A model generated the notes under the pieces. The model was given only the letters and a program-made list of their open reading frames with translations, made no database searches and was not told the DNA's origin. From UBA2991 sp965221735 (GTDB lineage Bacteria; Chloroflexota; Dehalococcoidia; Tepidiformales; Tepidiformaceae): a stretch of DNA of 64,000 nucleotides. A program made the translations under genes and the position numbers. The stretch lies in the NCBI GenBank assembly GCA_965221735.1, contig OZ244910.1:2542001-2606000 (forward strand). Direction: 5' to 3'. Below are positions 41,147 through 49,932 of this stretch, piece by piece. The stretch's first letter is position 1, and every line of letters starts with the position of its first letter.

Positions 41147-41995
41147 GTGCCGGAACTGCCGGAAGTCGAGACGATCAGGCGCGACCTGGAGCCGCTGGTG
41201 GTCGGGCGGACGGTGGCGGCGGTGGAGGTCGATCCGGGAACGATCGACCTGCTGACGGGACTGCCCATCGACGGACTGCGGGCAGGGCTGGTGGGGCGGC
41301 GGTTCGTCTCGCTGGGTCGGCTGGGGAAGTACCTGCTGTTCGGCATGGACGACGGCCGCACATTCGTGACGCACCTGCGGATGACGGGGCGGCTGGTGTG
41401 GCGGAAGGCGGGCGACCCCGCGATCGAGTACGAGCGGGGGCGCATCGCGCTCGACGGAGGGCACGAGCTGCGCTGGAGCGACCTGCGCAAGTTCGGCACG
41501 TGGGACATCGTGGAGGACCCGGCGGAGGTGGTGGGGAAGCTGGGGCCGGAGCCGCTGGACGAGGCGTTCACGGCCGCCTTCCTGCGGAAGCTGCTGGCGG
41601 GACGGACGGCGCCCGTGAAGGCGGTCCTGCTTGACCAGCGGCGGATCGCGGGACTGGGGAACATCTACGTGGACGAGGCGCTCTTCCAGGCGCGCATCCG
41701 GCCCGATACGGCGGCGGGAGAGGTGTCGAGGGGGGCGGTCTCGCGGCTGCACGTCGCCTGTCGGGAGGTGCTCGAGCGCGGCATCGAGAACCGGGGGGCG
41801 AGCTTCAGCGACTACGTCGACGCGCAGGGCGAGCCGGGGCGGCAGCACATGTACGTGCAGGTGTTCCGCCGGGACGGGAAGCCGTGCTACGCGTGCGGGG
41901 CGGAGATCGTGCGGTCGGTGGTGGGCGGACGGGGGACGCACTTCTGCCCGCGCTGCCAGCGACGGCCGCGCAGGCGGCGTTCCGCCAGCGGCTAG
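41147..41995 (+). CDS. mutM: Formamidopyrimidine-DNA glycosylase
   Basis: A 282-aa Fpg/Nei protein removing oxidised purines such as 8-oxoguanine. It starts MPELPEVETIRRDLEPLVVG with the catalytic Pro2 and Glu3. It has the LGKYLLF lysine, the H2TH segment IAGLGNIYVDEALF and a zinc finger CYACG...CPRCQ at the C-terminus. The start is GTG 41147 with TAGGCT 7 bases upstream (41134-41139), suggesting leaderless mRNA. It shares a 55-base divergent region with ruvA, so two DNA-repair genes may be co-regulated. Confidence 0.94.
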   Translation: MPELPEVETIRRDLEPLVVGRTVAAVEVDPGTIDLLTGLPIDGLRAGLVGRRFVSLGRLGKYLLFGMDDGRTFVTHLRMTGRLVWRKAGDPAIEYERGRIALDGGHELRWSDLRKFGTWDIVEDPAEVVGKLGPEPLDEAFTAAFLRKLLAGRTAPVKAVLLDQRRIAGLGNIYVDEALFQARIRPDTAAGEVSRGAVSRLHVACREVLERGIENRGASFSDYVDAQGEPGRQHMYVQVFRRDGKPCYACGAEIVRSVVGGRGTHFCPRCQRRPRRRRSASG

Positions 41996-42004
41996 AATGC
42001 CGGC

Positions 42005-42637
42005 ATGGCGGAAGAGTCGTACGTCGCGGGGCTGACGGAGATCCGGTTCCTCGAGGAGTACGAGCGCACGGTCCTGAGCAAGCCGCAGATGGTGGCGGAC
42101 GCCGCGCTGAAGGCACTCGCGTTCGCGCCCCCCTACGAGCGCCCGGCGCTGGTGGGGATGCTGGCGGAGCAGCTCGTGGAGGCGGCGCTGCGGCTGACGG
42201 CGGTGTTCGAGGCGCTGGACGACCGGCGGCTCTCGATCGCGCAGCAGCTGCGGGGGCCGCTGCCGGGGGTGGAGGCGTGGGTCGCACTGGCCCAGCTCGC
42301 GGCCACGGCGGAACCGGAGGGCGTCGTGCGCCGGCTGGCGCTGGACGAGGGAGCGGTGGAGAACGCCGCGCAGCTGCGCGGGCTGCCTGTCCCCGAGTGG
42401 CTTCCGGCGCTGATCGAGGCGAGCACGGCGGCGGACTCGCTGGCGATGCCGGCGCCCATCGACCAGCTCGCGGTCACGGGGACGAACGCCGAGGGGGAGC
42501 GCATCGAGGTGAGGCTGGCGGCGGGCGAGAACGACACGGTCGCGATGGCGGACCTGATCGCCGACCTCTGCTCGGTGGCGCGCGGGTTCCTGGGGGCGTA
42601 CCTGCGGGCGCGACGCGCGCTGGGGCAGCGGGTGTGA
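42005..42637 (+). CDS. Uncharacterised 210-aa helical protein
   Basis: I do not recognise this family. The sequence is Ala/Leu-rich and predicted mostly helical. It has a repeated-looking feature (LSKPQMVADAALKALAFAPP and PEGVVRRLALDEGAVENAAQ) and a C-terminal helix SVARGFLGAYLRARRAL. There is no signal peptide, membrane helix or catalytic motif. TAGAAT (41993-41998) lies 6 bases before ATG 42005, indicating a leaderless transcript. Its stop overlaps the P1 peptidase start as GTGTGA, so the two are coupled. Confidence 0.65.
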   Translation: MAEESYVAGLTEIRFLEEYERTVLSKPQMVADAALKALAFAPPYERPALVGMLAEQLVEAALRLTAVFEALDDRRLSIAQQLRGPLPGVEAWVALAQLAATAEPEGVVRRLALDEGAVENAAQLRGLPVPEWLPALIEASTAADSLAMPAPIDQLAVTGTNAEGERIEVRLAAGENDTVAMADLIADLCSVARGFLGAYLRARRALGQRV

Positions 42638-43635
42638 GCGAGGCCGAGCCGCTCGCGCCCGGCAGGCGCGACGCCATCACCGACGTGCGGGGCGTGCGCG
42701 TCGGGCAGTGGACCTCGCGGAGGTGGGCGACGGGCTGCACGGTCATCCTGTGCGAGGAGAGCACGCTGGGAGCGGTGGACGTGCGGGGCGGTGCGCCGGC
42801 CACGCACGAGACGGACGCGCTCGCGGGGAAGAACGCCGTCCGCCGGTGCCACGCGGTCGTGCTGACGGGGGGCTCGGCCTTCGGGCTGGCGAGCACGGCG
42901 GGAGTCGCGCGCTGGCTGGCGGCGCGGGGCGTGGGGGTGGAGACGAGCGCGGGACCGGTCCCGATCGTCGTGGGAGCGGCTATCTACGACCTGCCGACGG
43001 GCCGGAACGCCCATCCGGGGGCGGACGAGGGGCAGCGGGCGGCGGCGCGGGCGACGGGCGGGGCGGTCGCGCAGGGGAGCGTGGGGGCGGGCACGGGCGC
43101 GACGGTCGCGAAGCTGCTGGGCGTCGAGCAGGGGCTCAAGGGGGGAGTGGGAACGGCTAGCCTGGTCGGGCCGCGGGGGCTGGTGGTGGGGGCGCTGGCC
43201 GTGACCAACTCGGTGGGGGCAATCGTCAACCCGCAAACGGGGGAACTGGTGGCCGGGCCGCAAGGGGAGGCGCTCGGAGAGATGCGCACACCGGAGCAGG
43301 CGGTGGTCGAGCGGAAGGGCGAGGAGGAATCGCCACGGGAGAACACGACGATCGTGTGCGTCGCGACGAACGCCGACATCGAGCACATGGGCGTCCAGCG
43401 GCTCGCGGTCCACGGGCAGGACGGGCTGGCGCGGTCGATCGTTCCAGCGCACACCCTCGGCGACGGCGATACCGTCTTCGCGCTGACGACCGGCGAGGTC
43501 GCAACGGAGCCGCACGACCTCGTGACGCTGGGGCTGATGGCCATGCTCACGGTCGAGCGGGCGGTCGTGCGCAGCGTCGAGCTGGCGGAGGGGCTGGCGG
43601 GGGTTCCATCGGCTAGGGAGTGGCGGGGCGGCTAG
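42634..43635 (+). CDS. P1 (DmpA/BapA) family aminopeptidase-like protein
   Basis: A 333-aa member of the DmpA/endo-type peptidase superfamily of self-cleaving N-terminal-nucleophile enzymes. ITDVRGVRVGQWT at the N-terminus, TGGSAFGLASTAGVARWL and the LVVGALAVTNSVGAIVNP region near the probable autoprocessing site are characteristic. ADEGQRAAARATG and GSVGAGTGATVAKLLG also match. The start is GTG 42634, overlapping the preceding stop. It is a probable aminopeptidase or amide hydrolase; exact specificity is unknown. Confidence 0.83.
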   Translation: MSEAEPLAPGRRDAITDVRGVRVGQWTSRRWATGCTVILCEESTLGAVDVRGGAPATHETDALAGKNAVRRCHAVVLTGGSAFGLASTAGVARWLAARGVGVETSAGPVPIVVGAAIYDLPTGRNAHPGADEGQRAAARATGGAVAQGSVGAGTGATVAKLLGVEQGLKGGVGTASLVGPRGLVVGALAVTNSVGAIVNPQTGELVAGPQGEALGEMRTPEQAVVERKGEEESPRENTTIVCVATNADIEHMGVQRLAVHGQDGLARSIVPAHTLGDGDTVFALTTGEVATEPHDLVTLGLMAMLTVERAVVRSVELAEGLAGVPSAREWRGG

Positions 43636-43672
43636 CGCCAGGGAGCAGGGTTCACGCGGCCCACTGCCCGAA

Positions 43673-43903
43673 CTACAGCGCCTCCGCAATCGACACCGCG
43701 GCTGCGGCAACCGTGACCCCGATCACCGTACCCGCAGCGAGGGTCTGGGCCAGGCGCTTGTCCAGGTCGTCCTTCGTCACCAGGTCCCTCGAGGCATCCT
43801 CGATCACCTCAACGACGCTCTCGGCCAGGGGCTCTTGAGCGCCGGCGGTCGCGAGCTTCCTCACGGACTTGTGGGTGTCGAGTGTCGCCACGTGACCGAG
43901 CAT
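43673..43903 (-). CDS. Short DUF1640-like coiled-coil/tail-anchored protein
   Basis: A 76-aa protein from ATG 43903. It has LDTHKSVRKLATAGAQEPLAE and VVEVIEDASRDLVTKDDLDK, a DUF1640/CCDC90-like head and coiled coil, followed by a C-terminal hydrophobic helix (AAGTVIGVTVAAAAVSI). DUF1640 proteins usually carry a longer coiled coil, so this is a shortened form. The function is unknown; members sit in the membrane as oligomeric coiled coils. No strong ribosome site is seen. Confidence 0.65.
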   Translation of the reverse strand: MLGHVATLDTHKSVRKLATAGAQEPLAESVVEVIEDASRDLVTKDDLDKRLAQTLAAGTVIGVTVAAAAVSIAEAL

Positions 43904-43972
43904 ACAGTTGCGGAGAAGCAGCAAGCAAGGCAGATCATCCAGAAGACCCGGGAGCCGCTCTCGCAAGAGGGG

Positions 43973-44001
43973 TTGACAAGCGTTTCCCGGGTAGCGACGA
44001 T
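43973..44001 (+). promoter_or_regulatory. Probable promoter of panBC
   Basis: A consensus TTGACA (43973-43978) is followed 17 bases on by GACGAT (43996-44001), a weak -10. It lies in the 302-base gap between the DUF1640-like gene and panB and would give a leader of about 200 bases. Confidence 0.5.
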
Positions 44002-44007
44002 CCCGCA

Positions 44008-44205
44008 TGCCGCCGATCCGTTCGCGGACGGCGAGCCTGGAAAGACGAGACCACGCACGCTCCAGTCCGCCTGGACCCACAGGGCCGGTACGGATAGCGA
44101 GCCGCGGCCAGCACGAAGTACCTGGCTTCCGGTTCTCCCGTTCCGCGCCCTGCCGAACCCGGCAAGGGCGTTTTTCGTGGCACGTGACGCGAGCGGAGGG
44201 AACCA
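44008..44205 (+). promoter_or_regulatory. Structured panB leader, candidate pan-type cis-regulatory RNA
   Basis: The leader contains a strong hairpin at 44011-44033: CGCCG, a bulged A, TCCG, a TTCG loop, CGGA, then CGGCG. A GGCCG...CGGCC pairing lies at about 44089-44109, and an intrinsic-terminator-like hairpin ends the leader. TAGCGA occurs at 43992 and again near 44095. RNA elements built from stems with bulged adenosines are known upstream of pantothenate genes (the pan motif), including in Chloroflexi. The match is by shape and context, not by computed covariance. Confidence 0.4.
44146..44175 (+). terminator. Attenuator-like terminator 30 bases upstream of panB
   Basis: CGCCC-TGCCG (44146-44155), an AACC loop, then CGGCA, one bulged A, and GGGCG (to 44170) form a 10-bp stem followed directly by TTTTT. 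Because it lies before the panB start and after the promoter, it is likelier to be a regulated attenuator than the end of another transcript. Confidence 0.65.
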
Positions 44206-45057
44206 ATGGGACGCCTTTCGATTCACAAGCTGGCTGAGTGGAAGCGCGAGGGCCGTCGCTTCGCGATGCTTACGGCATACGACTACGCGATGGCGCGACT
44301 GGTGGAGCAGGCGGAAGCGCCCGTGATCCTCGTCGGGGACTCGCTCGGCACGGTGATGCTGGGCCACGACTCGACGGTGCCGGTCACGATGGACGACATC
44401 CTCCACCACACGAAGGCGGTGGTTCGCGGCACGGAGCGCTGCCTCGTGGTCGCGGACATGCCGTTCATGAGCTACCAGGCGAATCCCGACGAGGCGGTTG
44501 CGAACGCCGGGCGGCTGCTGCAGGCGGGCGCGGGAGCGGTGAAGCTCGAGGGCGGCAGCGAGATGGCGCCGCTGGTGCGGCGGATGGTGTCGGCGGGAAT
44601 CCCGGTGATGGGACACCTGGGCCTGACGCCGCAGTCGGTCAACCAGTTCGGCGGGCACAAGGTGCAGGGCAAAACGCCGGCCGCGGCGGCGCGCATCATC
44701 GGCGACGCGCGGGCACTGGAGGAGGCGGGGGCATTCGCGATCGTGCTGGAGACGGTGCCGGCCCCGCTCGCGAAGATGGTGACAGAGCGCATCGGCGTTC
44801 CCACGATCGGCATCGGCGCCGGTGTGGATTGCGACGGCCAGGTGCAGGTGCTGCACGACCTGCTGGGGCTGTTCGACGACCAGCGGCAGTTCCGCCACGC
44901 GAAGCGCTACGCCGTGCTCGGCGAGGCGATCCGCGGGGCCATCCGCGAGTACGTCGCGGAGGTCGAGGAGGGCGCGTTCCCGACCGAGGAGGAGAGCTTC
45001 CCGATGGCCGAGGAGACGCTGACCGAGCTGCGCCAGGGCGCGGGCACGCCCGCCTGA
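44206..45057 (+). CDS. panB: 3-methyl-2-oxobutanoate hydroxymethyltransferase
   Basis: A 283-aa TIM-barrel enzyme adding a hydroxymethyl group from methylene-THF to alpha-ketoisovalerate, the first step of pantothenate synthesis. It has the opening KLAEWKREGRRFAMLTAYDY, the metal loop VGDSLGTVMLGHDST, the second metal aspartate in VVADMPFMSYQ, VKLEGG, and the catalytic glutamate in GAFAIVLETVP. GGAGGG precedes ATG 44206. It is 22 bases upstream of panC. Confidence 0.95.
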   Translation: MGRLSIHKLAEWKREGRRFAMLTAYDYAMARLVEQAEAPVILVGDSLGTVMLGHDSTVPVTMDDILHHTKAVVRGTERCLVVADMPFMSYQANPDEAVANAGRLLQAGAGAVKLEGGSEMAPLVRRMVSAGIPVMGHLGLTPQSVNQFGGHKVQGKTPAAAARIIGDARALEEAGAFAIVLETVPAPLAKMVTERIGVPTIGIGAGVDCDGQVQVLHDLLGLFDDQRQFRHAKRYAVLGEAIRGAIREYVAEVEEGAFPTEEESFPMAEETLTELRQGAGTPA

Positions 45058-45079
45058 CGCTCCCGCTGCAGGGTCACGC

Positions 45080-45925
45080 ATGGAGATCCTGAAGACCCCC
45101 GAGGAGATGCGCGCCTGGCGACGGGCGCTTCCGGTCAGCCTCGGCCTGACGCCCACGATGGGCTACCTGCACGAGGGACACCTGTCGCTCATACGGCGGT
45201 CGCTGGCGGAGAACGAGGCGTCGGCGGCGAGCATCTTCGTGAATCCGACGCAGTTCGGGCCGAACGAGGACTTCGACCGCTATCCGCGGGACGAGGAGGG
45301 CGACCTCCAGGCGCTGCGGGAACTCGGCGTGGACGCGGTCTACCTGCCGAGCGCCGAGGCGATGTACCCGGAGGGGTACCAGACCTACGTGACGGTCGAC
45401 GACCTGTCGCAGGGGCTGGAGGGGGGCTCGCGACCGGTCCACTTCCGCGGGGTGGCGACGATCGTGACGAAGCTGCTGATCGCAGTGGCTCCGGACCGCG
45501 CCTATTTCGGAAAGAAGGACGCGCAGCAGCTGCGGGTCATCCGGCGCCTGGCGCGTGACCTCGACCTGCCCACCGAGATCGTCGGGTGCGACACCGTGCG
45601 GGAGGAGGGCGGGCTGGCGATGAGCAGCCGCAACGCCTACCTCTCGCGGGAGCAGCGGCCGGCGGCGAGGGTGCTCTCGCGGGCGCTGGCAGAGGCGGAG
45701 GCGCGATTCATGGAAGGAGTGCGCTCGGCCGAGGTGCTGCGCGTGATCGTGAGCGGAACCGTAGGGTCGGAGCCACAGGCGGAGCTGGATTATGTCTCGG
45801 TGGCGGACTCTGAGACGCTGTCCGAGATCGAGGGCGACATCGAGCGCGCGGCGCTGCTGTCGCTGGCCGTGCGTTTCGGGCCAGTGCGGCTCATCGACAA
45901 CGTGACGCTGGGCGAGGGCACGTAG
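45080..45925 (+). CDS. panC: Pantothenate synthetase
   Basis: A 281-aa enzyme condensing pantoate and beta-alanine with ATP. It has the nucleotide HIGH-like motif in TMGYLHEGHLSLI, FVNPTQFGPNEDF, VHFRGVATIVTKL, PDRAYFGKKDAQQL and the KMSKS-like MSSRNAYLS loop. It lies in an operon with panB. No panD or panE is nearby. The stop precedes the uvrB -10 element by about 10 bases. Confidence 0.95.
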   Translation: MEILKTPEEMRAWRRALPVSLGLTPTMGYLHEGHLSLIRRSLAENEASAASIFVNPTQFGPNEDFDRYPRDEEGDLQALRELGVDAVYLPSAEAMYPEGYQTYVTVDDLSQGLEGGSRPVHFRGVATIVTKLLIAVAPDRAYFGKKDAQQLRVIRRLARDLDLPTEIVGCDTVREEGGLAMSSRNAYLSREQRPAARVLSRALAEAEARFMEGVRSAEVLRVIVSGTVGSEPQAELDYVSVADSETLSEIEGDIERAALLSLAVRFGPVRLIDNVTLGEGT

Positions 45926-45947
45926 GCTCGCTGCTACACTGGCGTCC

Positions 45948-48065
45948 ATGGTTTCCGTGGCCTCCCCTTCCCAGGGCGCGTTCAAGCTGCAAGCGGACTT
46001 CCAGCCGACGGGCGACCAGCCGCGGGCGATCGACACGCTCATCGAGGGGCTGCAGCGCGGGGACCGCTACCAGACGCTGCTGGGAGCGACGGGCTCGGGA
46101 AAGACGTTCACGATCGCGAACGTGGTGCAGGCGGTGGGGCGGCCGACGCTCGTGCTGGCCCACAACAAGACCCTCGCGGCCCAGCTCTGCGCCGAGCTGA
46201 AGGAGTTCTTCCCGGAGAACTCGGTCGAGTACTTCGTCAGCTACTACGACTACTACCAGCCAGAGGCCTACATCCCGCGGAGCGACACGTACATCGCCAA
46301 GGACGCGGACATCAACGACGAGATCGACAAGCTGCGGCACGCGGCCACGCGATCGCTGTTCACGCGGCGGGACGTGATCATCGTGGCGAGCGTGAGCTGC
46401 ATCTACGGCCTTGGGGAACCGTCCGGCTACGAGGAGTTCATCCTCAGGATGAAGGTGGGGGAGCAGCTGGAGCGTCGCGACGTGCTGCGGCGGATGGTCG
46501 AGATGCAGTACGAGCGGAACGACCAGAACGTGGTGCGGGGGCGCTTCCGGATGCGGGGCGACTCGCTCACGATCCTGCCGAGCTACGAGGAGCTGGCGGT
46601 CCGTATCGACTTCTGGGACAACGAGGTGGAGCGCATCAGCGAGCTCGACCCGCTGACCGGCGAGATCGTGGCCGAGCGGGAGGCGATCGAGATCTTCCCG
46701 GCGAAGCACTTCGTGACGAGCAAGGACAACCTCGAAGACGCGCTCAAGGCGATCGAGACGGAGCTGCAGGACCAGCTCGCGTTCCTGAAGGAGCAGGGGA
46801 AGATCCTGGAGGCGGCGCGGCTGGAGGAGCGCACCCACTACGACCTGGAGACGCTGCGCGAGACGGGCTACTGCGCCGGTATCGAGAACTACTCGCGGCA
46901 CCTGCAGGTGCGCCCGGCGGGGTCGACGCCGTGGTGCCTGCTCGACTACTTCCCGGACGACTGGCTGCTGGTGGTGGACGAGTCGCACATCACGCTGCCG
47001 CAGGTGCAGGGCCAGTTCTACGGGGACCGCTCGCGCAAGGAGACGCTAGTGGAGTTCGGGTTCCGGCTGCCGAGCGCGCTCGACAACCGGCCGCTCACGT
47101 TCGAGGAGTTCGACCAGCACATCAACCAGACGATCTTCGTGAGCGCGACGCCGGCGCAGTACGAGCTGGACCAGTCGACGCAGGTGGCGGAGCAGGTCAT
47201 CCGCCCGACGGGCGTGCTCGACCCGGTGGTGGAGGTGCGTTCGACGGATGGGCAGATCGACGACCTGCTGGGGGAGATCAATGCGACGACGGCGAAGGGC
47301 CAGCGCGTGCTGGTCACGACGCTGACGAAGAAGATGGCGGAGGACCTGGCGGACTACCTGACGGAGATGGGGGTGAAGACGCACTACCTGCACTCGGAGG
47401 TGGAGACGCTGGACCGGGTCGAGATCCTGCGGGACCTGCGGCTGGGGGTGTACGACGTGGTGGTGGGGATCAACCTGCTGCGGGAGGGGCTGGACCTGCC
47501 CGAGGTGTCGCTCGTGGCGATCCTCGATGCGGACAAGGAGGGGTACCTGCGCTCGAACCGCTCGCTGATCCAGACGATCGGGCGGGCGGCGCGGCATATC
47601 GAGGGGCGCGTCGTGATGTACGCGGACCATGTGACGGCGAGCATGCGCACGGCAATCGACGAGACGGAGCGGCGGCGCGGCATCCAGGACAGCTACAACC
47701 GCGAGCACGGGCTGGAGGCAGCGACGATCACGAAAGCGATCCGGGACATCACCGACCACGTGCGGGAGGTGGCTGAGGAGCCGGCGGAGTACGACGCGGA
47801 CGTTCCCGCGGGTATGGCGCCGGATGAGCTGCTGCGGACGATCAAGGAGCTGGAGCGCGAGATGAAAGGGGCGGCGAAGAACCTCGAGTTCGAGAAGGCG
47901 GCGGCGTTGCGCGACCGGATCGTGGAGCTGCGGCGGGAGCTGGTGGGGTCGGACAGCGAGGAGCTGGAGGCGTTCGCGGAGGTGGCGGGGCGGAGCGGGC
48001 CGGTGCGCTACGGGCGCAGCCAGGCGGGGGGGCGCAACCGGCGGCGGCGCTTCAAGCGGGGGTAG
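45948..48065 (+). CDS. uvrB: Excinuclease ABC subunit B
   Basis: A 705-aa helicase-like damage-verification subunit of nucleotide excision repair. It has Walker A GATGSGKT, the beta-hairpin region YYDYYQPEAYIPRSDTYI, DEIDKLRHAATRSL, DESH in VVDESHITL, motif VI QTIGRAARH, and a C-terminal UVR domain (IKELEREMKGAAKNLEFEKA) that recruits UvrC. TACACT (45935-45940) ends 7 bases before ATG 45948 and there is no ribosome site, so the transcript is probably leaderless. No uvrA or uvrC is in the window. Confidence 0.96.
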   Translation: MVSVASPSQGAFKLQADFQPTGDQPRAIDTLIEGLQRGDRYQTLLGATGSGKTFTIANVVQAVGRPTLVLAHNKTLAAQLCAELKEFFPENSVEYFVSYYDYYQPEAYIPRSDTYIAKDADINDEIDKLRHAATRSLFTRRDVIIVASVSCIYGLGEPSGYEEFILRMKVGEQLERRDVLRRMVEMQYERNDQNVVRGRFRMRGDSLTILPSYEELAVRIDFWDNEVERISELDPLTGEIVAEREAIEIFPAKHFVTSKDNLEDALKAIETELQDQLAFLKEQGKILEAARLEERTHYDLETLRETGYCAGIENYSRHLQVRPAGSTPWCLLDYFPDDWLLVVDESHITLPQVQGQFYGDRSRKETLVEFGFRLPSALDNRPLTFEEFDQHINQTIFVSATPAQYELDQSTQVAEQVIRPTGVLDPVVEVRSTDGQIDDLLGEINATTAKGQRVLVTTLTKKMAEDLADYLTEMGVKTHYLHSEVETLDRVEILRDLRLGVYDVVVGINLLREGLDLPEVSLVAILDADKEGYLRSNRSLIQTIGRAARHIEGRVVMYADHVTASMRTAIDETERRRGIQDSYNREHGLEAATITKAIRDITDHVREVAEEPAEYDADVPAGMAPDELLRTIKELEREMKGAAKNLEFEKAAALRDRIVELRRELVGSDSEELEAFAEVAGRSGPVRYGRSQAGGRNRRRRFKRG

Positions 48066-48134
48066 GCGGCCGATCGCGCGAGTTCGCGGTCGGGGCGTAG
48101 GCTTTGGGAAAGCAGCCACGAGGGAGTTCCCCAC

Positions 48135-48599
48135 ATGCCCAGCCGCCGAGCATCGATCGCCCTGACAGCCGAAGAGCAGGAGCAGTTCCTGGACGAGGGC
48201 TGGACGTTACAGGTGGCCACGAACGGCCCGGGCGGCTTCCCGCACCTGGCGCCGATGTGGTACGTGATGATCGACGGGGTCATTCACTTCACGACGTTCG
48301 GGAAGAGCCAGAAGATCCTGAACCTCCAGCGTGACCCGAAGATCTCGGTGATGCTGGAGACCGGCCAGGCCTACGAGGAGCTGCGGGGGCTCGTGATCCG
48401 GGGCACCGCCGAGGTGGATACCGATGTCCAGACGACGGCCATGGTCATGTCGATCGTGGCGAATAAGTACCGGGGGATGCCGATCCCGACGGACACGCCG
48501 GAGGCGGCGCTGCCGGCGGCGGCGAAGCGGGTGACGGTGCGCATCCGGCCGGAGCGCATCTACAGCTGGGACCACGGAAAGCTGGGCGGTCGCTACTAG
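48135..48599 (+). CDS. PPOX-class (F420/FMN-dependent) oxidoreductase-like protein
   Basis: A 154-aa split-barrel flavin/deazaflavin-binding protein. The pattern LQVATNGPGGFPHLAPMWY, then IHFTTFGKSQKILNLQRDP and ISVMLETGQAYEELRGLVIRG, is typical of the pyridoxamine-phosphate-oxidase-like group common in Actinobacteria and Chloroflexota, many of which use F420. GAGGGAG precedes ATG 48135 and TAGGCT (48098-48103) is a possible -10. The substrate is unknown. It shares CTAG with the convergent ruvC stop. Confidence 0.82.
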   Translation: MPSRRASIALTAEEQEQFLDEGWTLQVATNGPGGFPHLAPMWYVMIDGVIHFTTFGKSQKILNLQRDPKISVMLETGQAYEELRGLVIRGTAEVDTDVQTTAMVMSIVANKYRGMPIPTDTPEAALPAAAKRVTVRIRPERIYSWDHGKLGGRY

Positions 48600-49081
48600 A
48601 TCCGACCCTCCAGGCGTGTGTGCGCCCAGTGCGTGATGGCCACGGCGAGGGCGTCGGCGGCGTCGGAGGGGCTGGGCTGTTCGGCCATGCGGAGCTCCAT
48701 CGCCACCATCTTGGCGATCTGCGCCTTGTCACTCTGGCCATAGCCGCCCACCTGGTTCTTGATGACGGCGGGGGCGTACTCGTGCACCTCGAGGGCGGAG
48801 TCGGCGAGGGCGAGGATGGCGGCGGCGCGGGCGTGGCCGAGGGCGAGGGCCGTGCGCGCGTTCGAGCCGACGAAGGAGGCCTCGACGGCGCCGACCTCCG
48901 GTGACCACTGGGCGAACACCTTGCGCAGGCCGTCGCGGATGAGGACGAGGCGGCGGGCGAGGCCGTCGGCGGAACGGGTGCGGACGACGCCGTGGGCGAC
49001 GTGGCGGCACTGGTCGCCATCGACGTCGACGATGCCGTAGCCGGTCGCGTTCAGGCCGGGGTCGATGCCTGCGATTCGCAT
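48596..49081 (-). CDS. ruvC: Holliday junction endonuclease RuvC
   Basis: A 161-aa RNase-H-fold resolvase. Acidic active-site residues are in GIDPGLNATGYG (D7), the VGAVEASFVG glutamate and PSDAADALAVAI (two aspartates), with the KNQVGGYGQSDKAQIAKMV DNA-binding loop. TAGAGT (49093-49088) is 6 bases before ATG 49081. The upstream neighbour is yebC, a classic yebC-ruvC order, but ruvA is about 8 kb away and ruvB is not present. Confidence 0.94.
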   Translation of the reverse strand: MRIAGIDPGLNATGYGIVDVDGDQCRHVAHGVVRTRSADGLARRLVLIRDGLRKVFAQWSPEVGAVEASFVGSNARTALALGHARAAAILALADSALEVHEYAPAVIKNQVGGYGQSDKAQIAKMVAMELRMAEQPSPSDAADALAVAITHWAHTRLEGRI

Positions 49082-49130
49082 GCCCGCACTCTACGACGGC
49101 GGGCGGGAGAGCGCCGAGGGGCGGGTGGCG

Positions 49131-49880
49131 CTATCCGGCGTACTGGGCGAGGAGCTCCTCATCGAAGTCGGCGTTCGAATAGACCCGCTGGACGTCCTCG
49201 AGCTCCTCAAGGCCATCGAGGAGGCGGAGGGTCTGGGCGGCGGGGCCCTTCTCGAGGGCGATCGTGGAGGTGGGGACCATCGAGAGGTCGGCGTGGTCGA
49301 TGGTGTAGCCCGCCTCCGTGAGCGCCACACGGACGGCTTCGAGGTCCCCGGGGGCGGTCTGGATCTCGACGGAGCCGTCGGAGGTTTCGAGGTCGTCGGC
49401 GCCGGCCTCGATGGCGACGAGGGCGATCTCGTCCTCGTCGTGGCCGTCGATGGGCACGGAGAGCGCGCCGCGGGACTTGAACTGCCAGGCGACGGATCCG
49501 TTCTCGCCGAGGCTGCCGCCGACGCTGGTGAACTCGTGGCGGATGGCGGCGACCGTGCGGTTGCGGTTGTCCGTGACGGCGGTCACGAGGACGGCGGCGC
49601 CGCCGGGGCCGTAGCCTTCGTAGCTGACCTCGATCAGCTGGTCGCCGTCGGCGCCGCCGGTGGCCTTGGCGATGGCGCGCGTGATGTTGTCGTTGGGCAT
49701 GTTGGCGGCCTTCGCGCGCTGGACGGCGAGGCGCAGCTTGAAGTTCGAGTCGGGGTCGGGGCCGCCGGCCTTGGCGGCGAGCTGGAGCTCCTTGGCGAGC
49801 TTGGTGAAGAGGGCGCCGCGCTTGTTATCGGCCGCAGCTTTCTTGCGCTTGATGGTCGACCATTTCGAGTGGCCAGACAT
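49131..49880 (-). CDS. yebC: YebC/PmpR/TACO1-family regulator
   Basis: A 249-aa protein starting MSGHSKWSTIKRKKAAADNK, the invariant YebC N-terminus, with PNDNITRAIAKATGG and YEGYGPGGAAVLV. Members have been described as transcription regulators and as translation factors that relieve ribosome stalling on prolines. GGAGGAC lies well placed before ATG 49880, and TACACT (49916-49911) is a possible -10. Confidence 0.94.
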   Translation of the reverse strand: MSGHSKWSTIKRKKAAADNKRGALFTKLAKELQLAAKAGGPDPDSNFKLRLAVQRAKAANMPNDNITRAIAKATGGADGDQLIEVSYEGYGPGGAAVLVTAVTDNRNRTVAAIRHEFTSVGGSLGENGSVAWQFKSRGALSVPIDGHDEDEIALVAIEAGADDLETSDGSVEIQTAPGDLEAVRVALTEAGYTIDHADLSMVPTSTIALEKGPAAQTLRLLDGLEELEDVQRVYSNADFDEELLAQYAG

Positions 49881-49932
49881 GGGACTGTCCTCCGGACTTG
49901 GTCAGCTTCGAGTGTAGCGCAACGCCCGCGCG

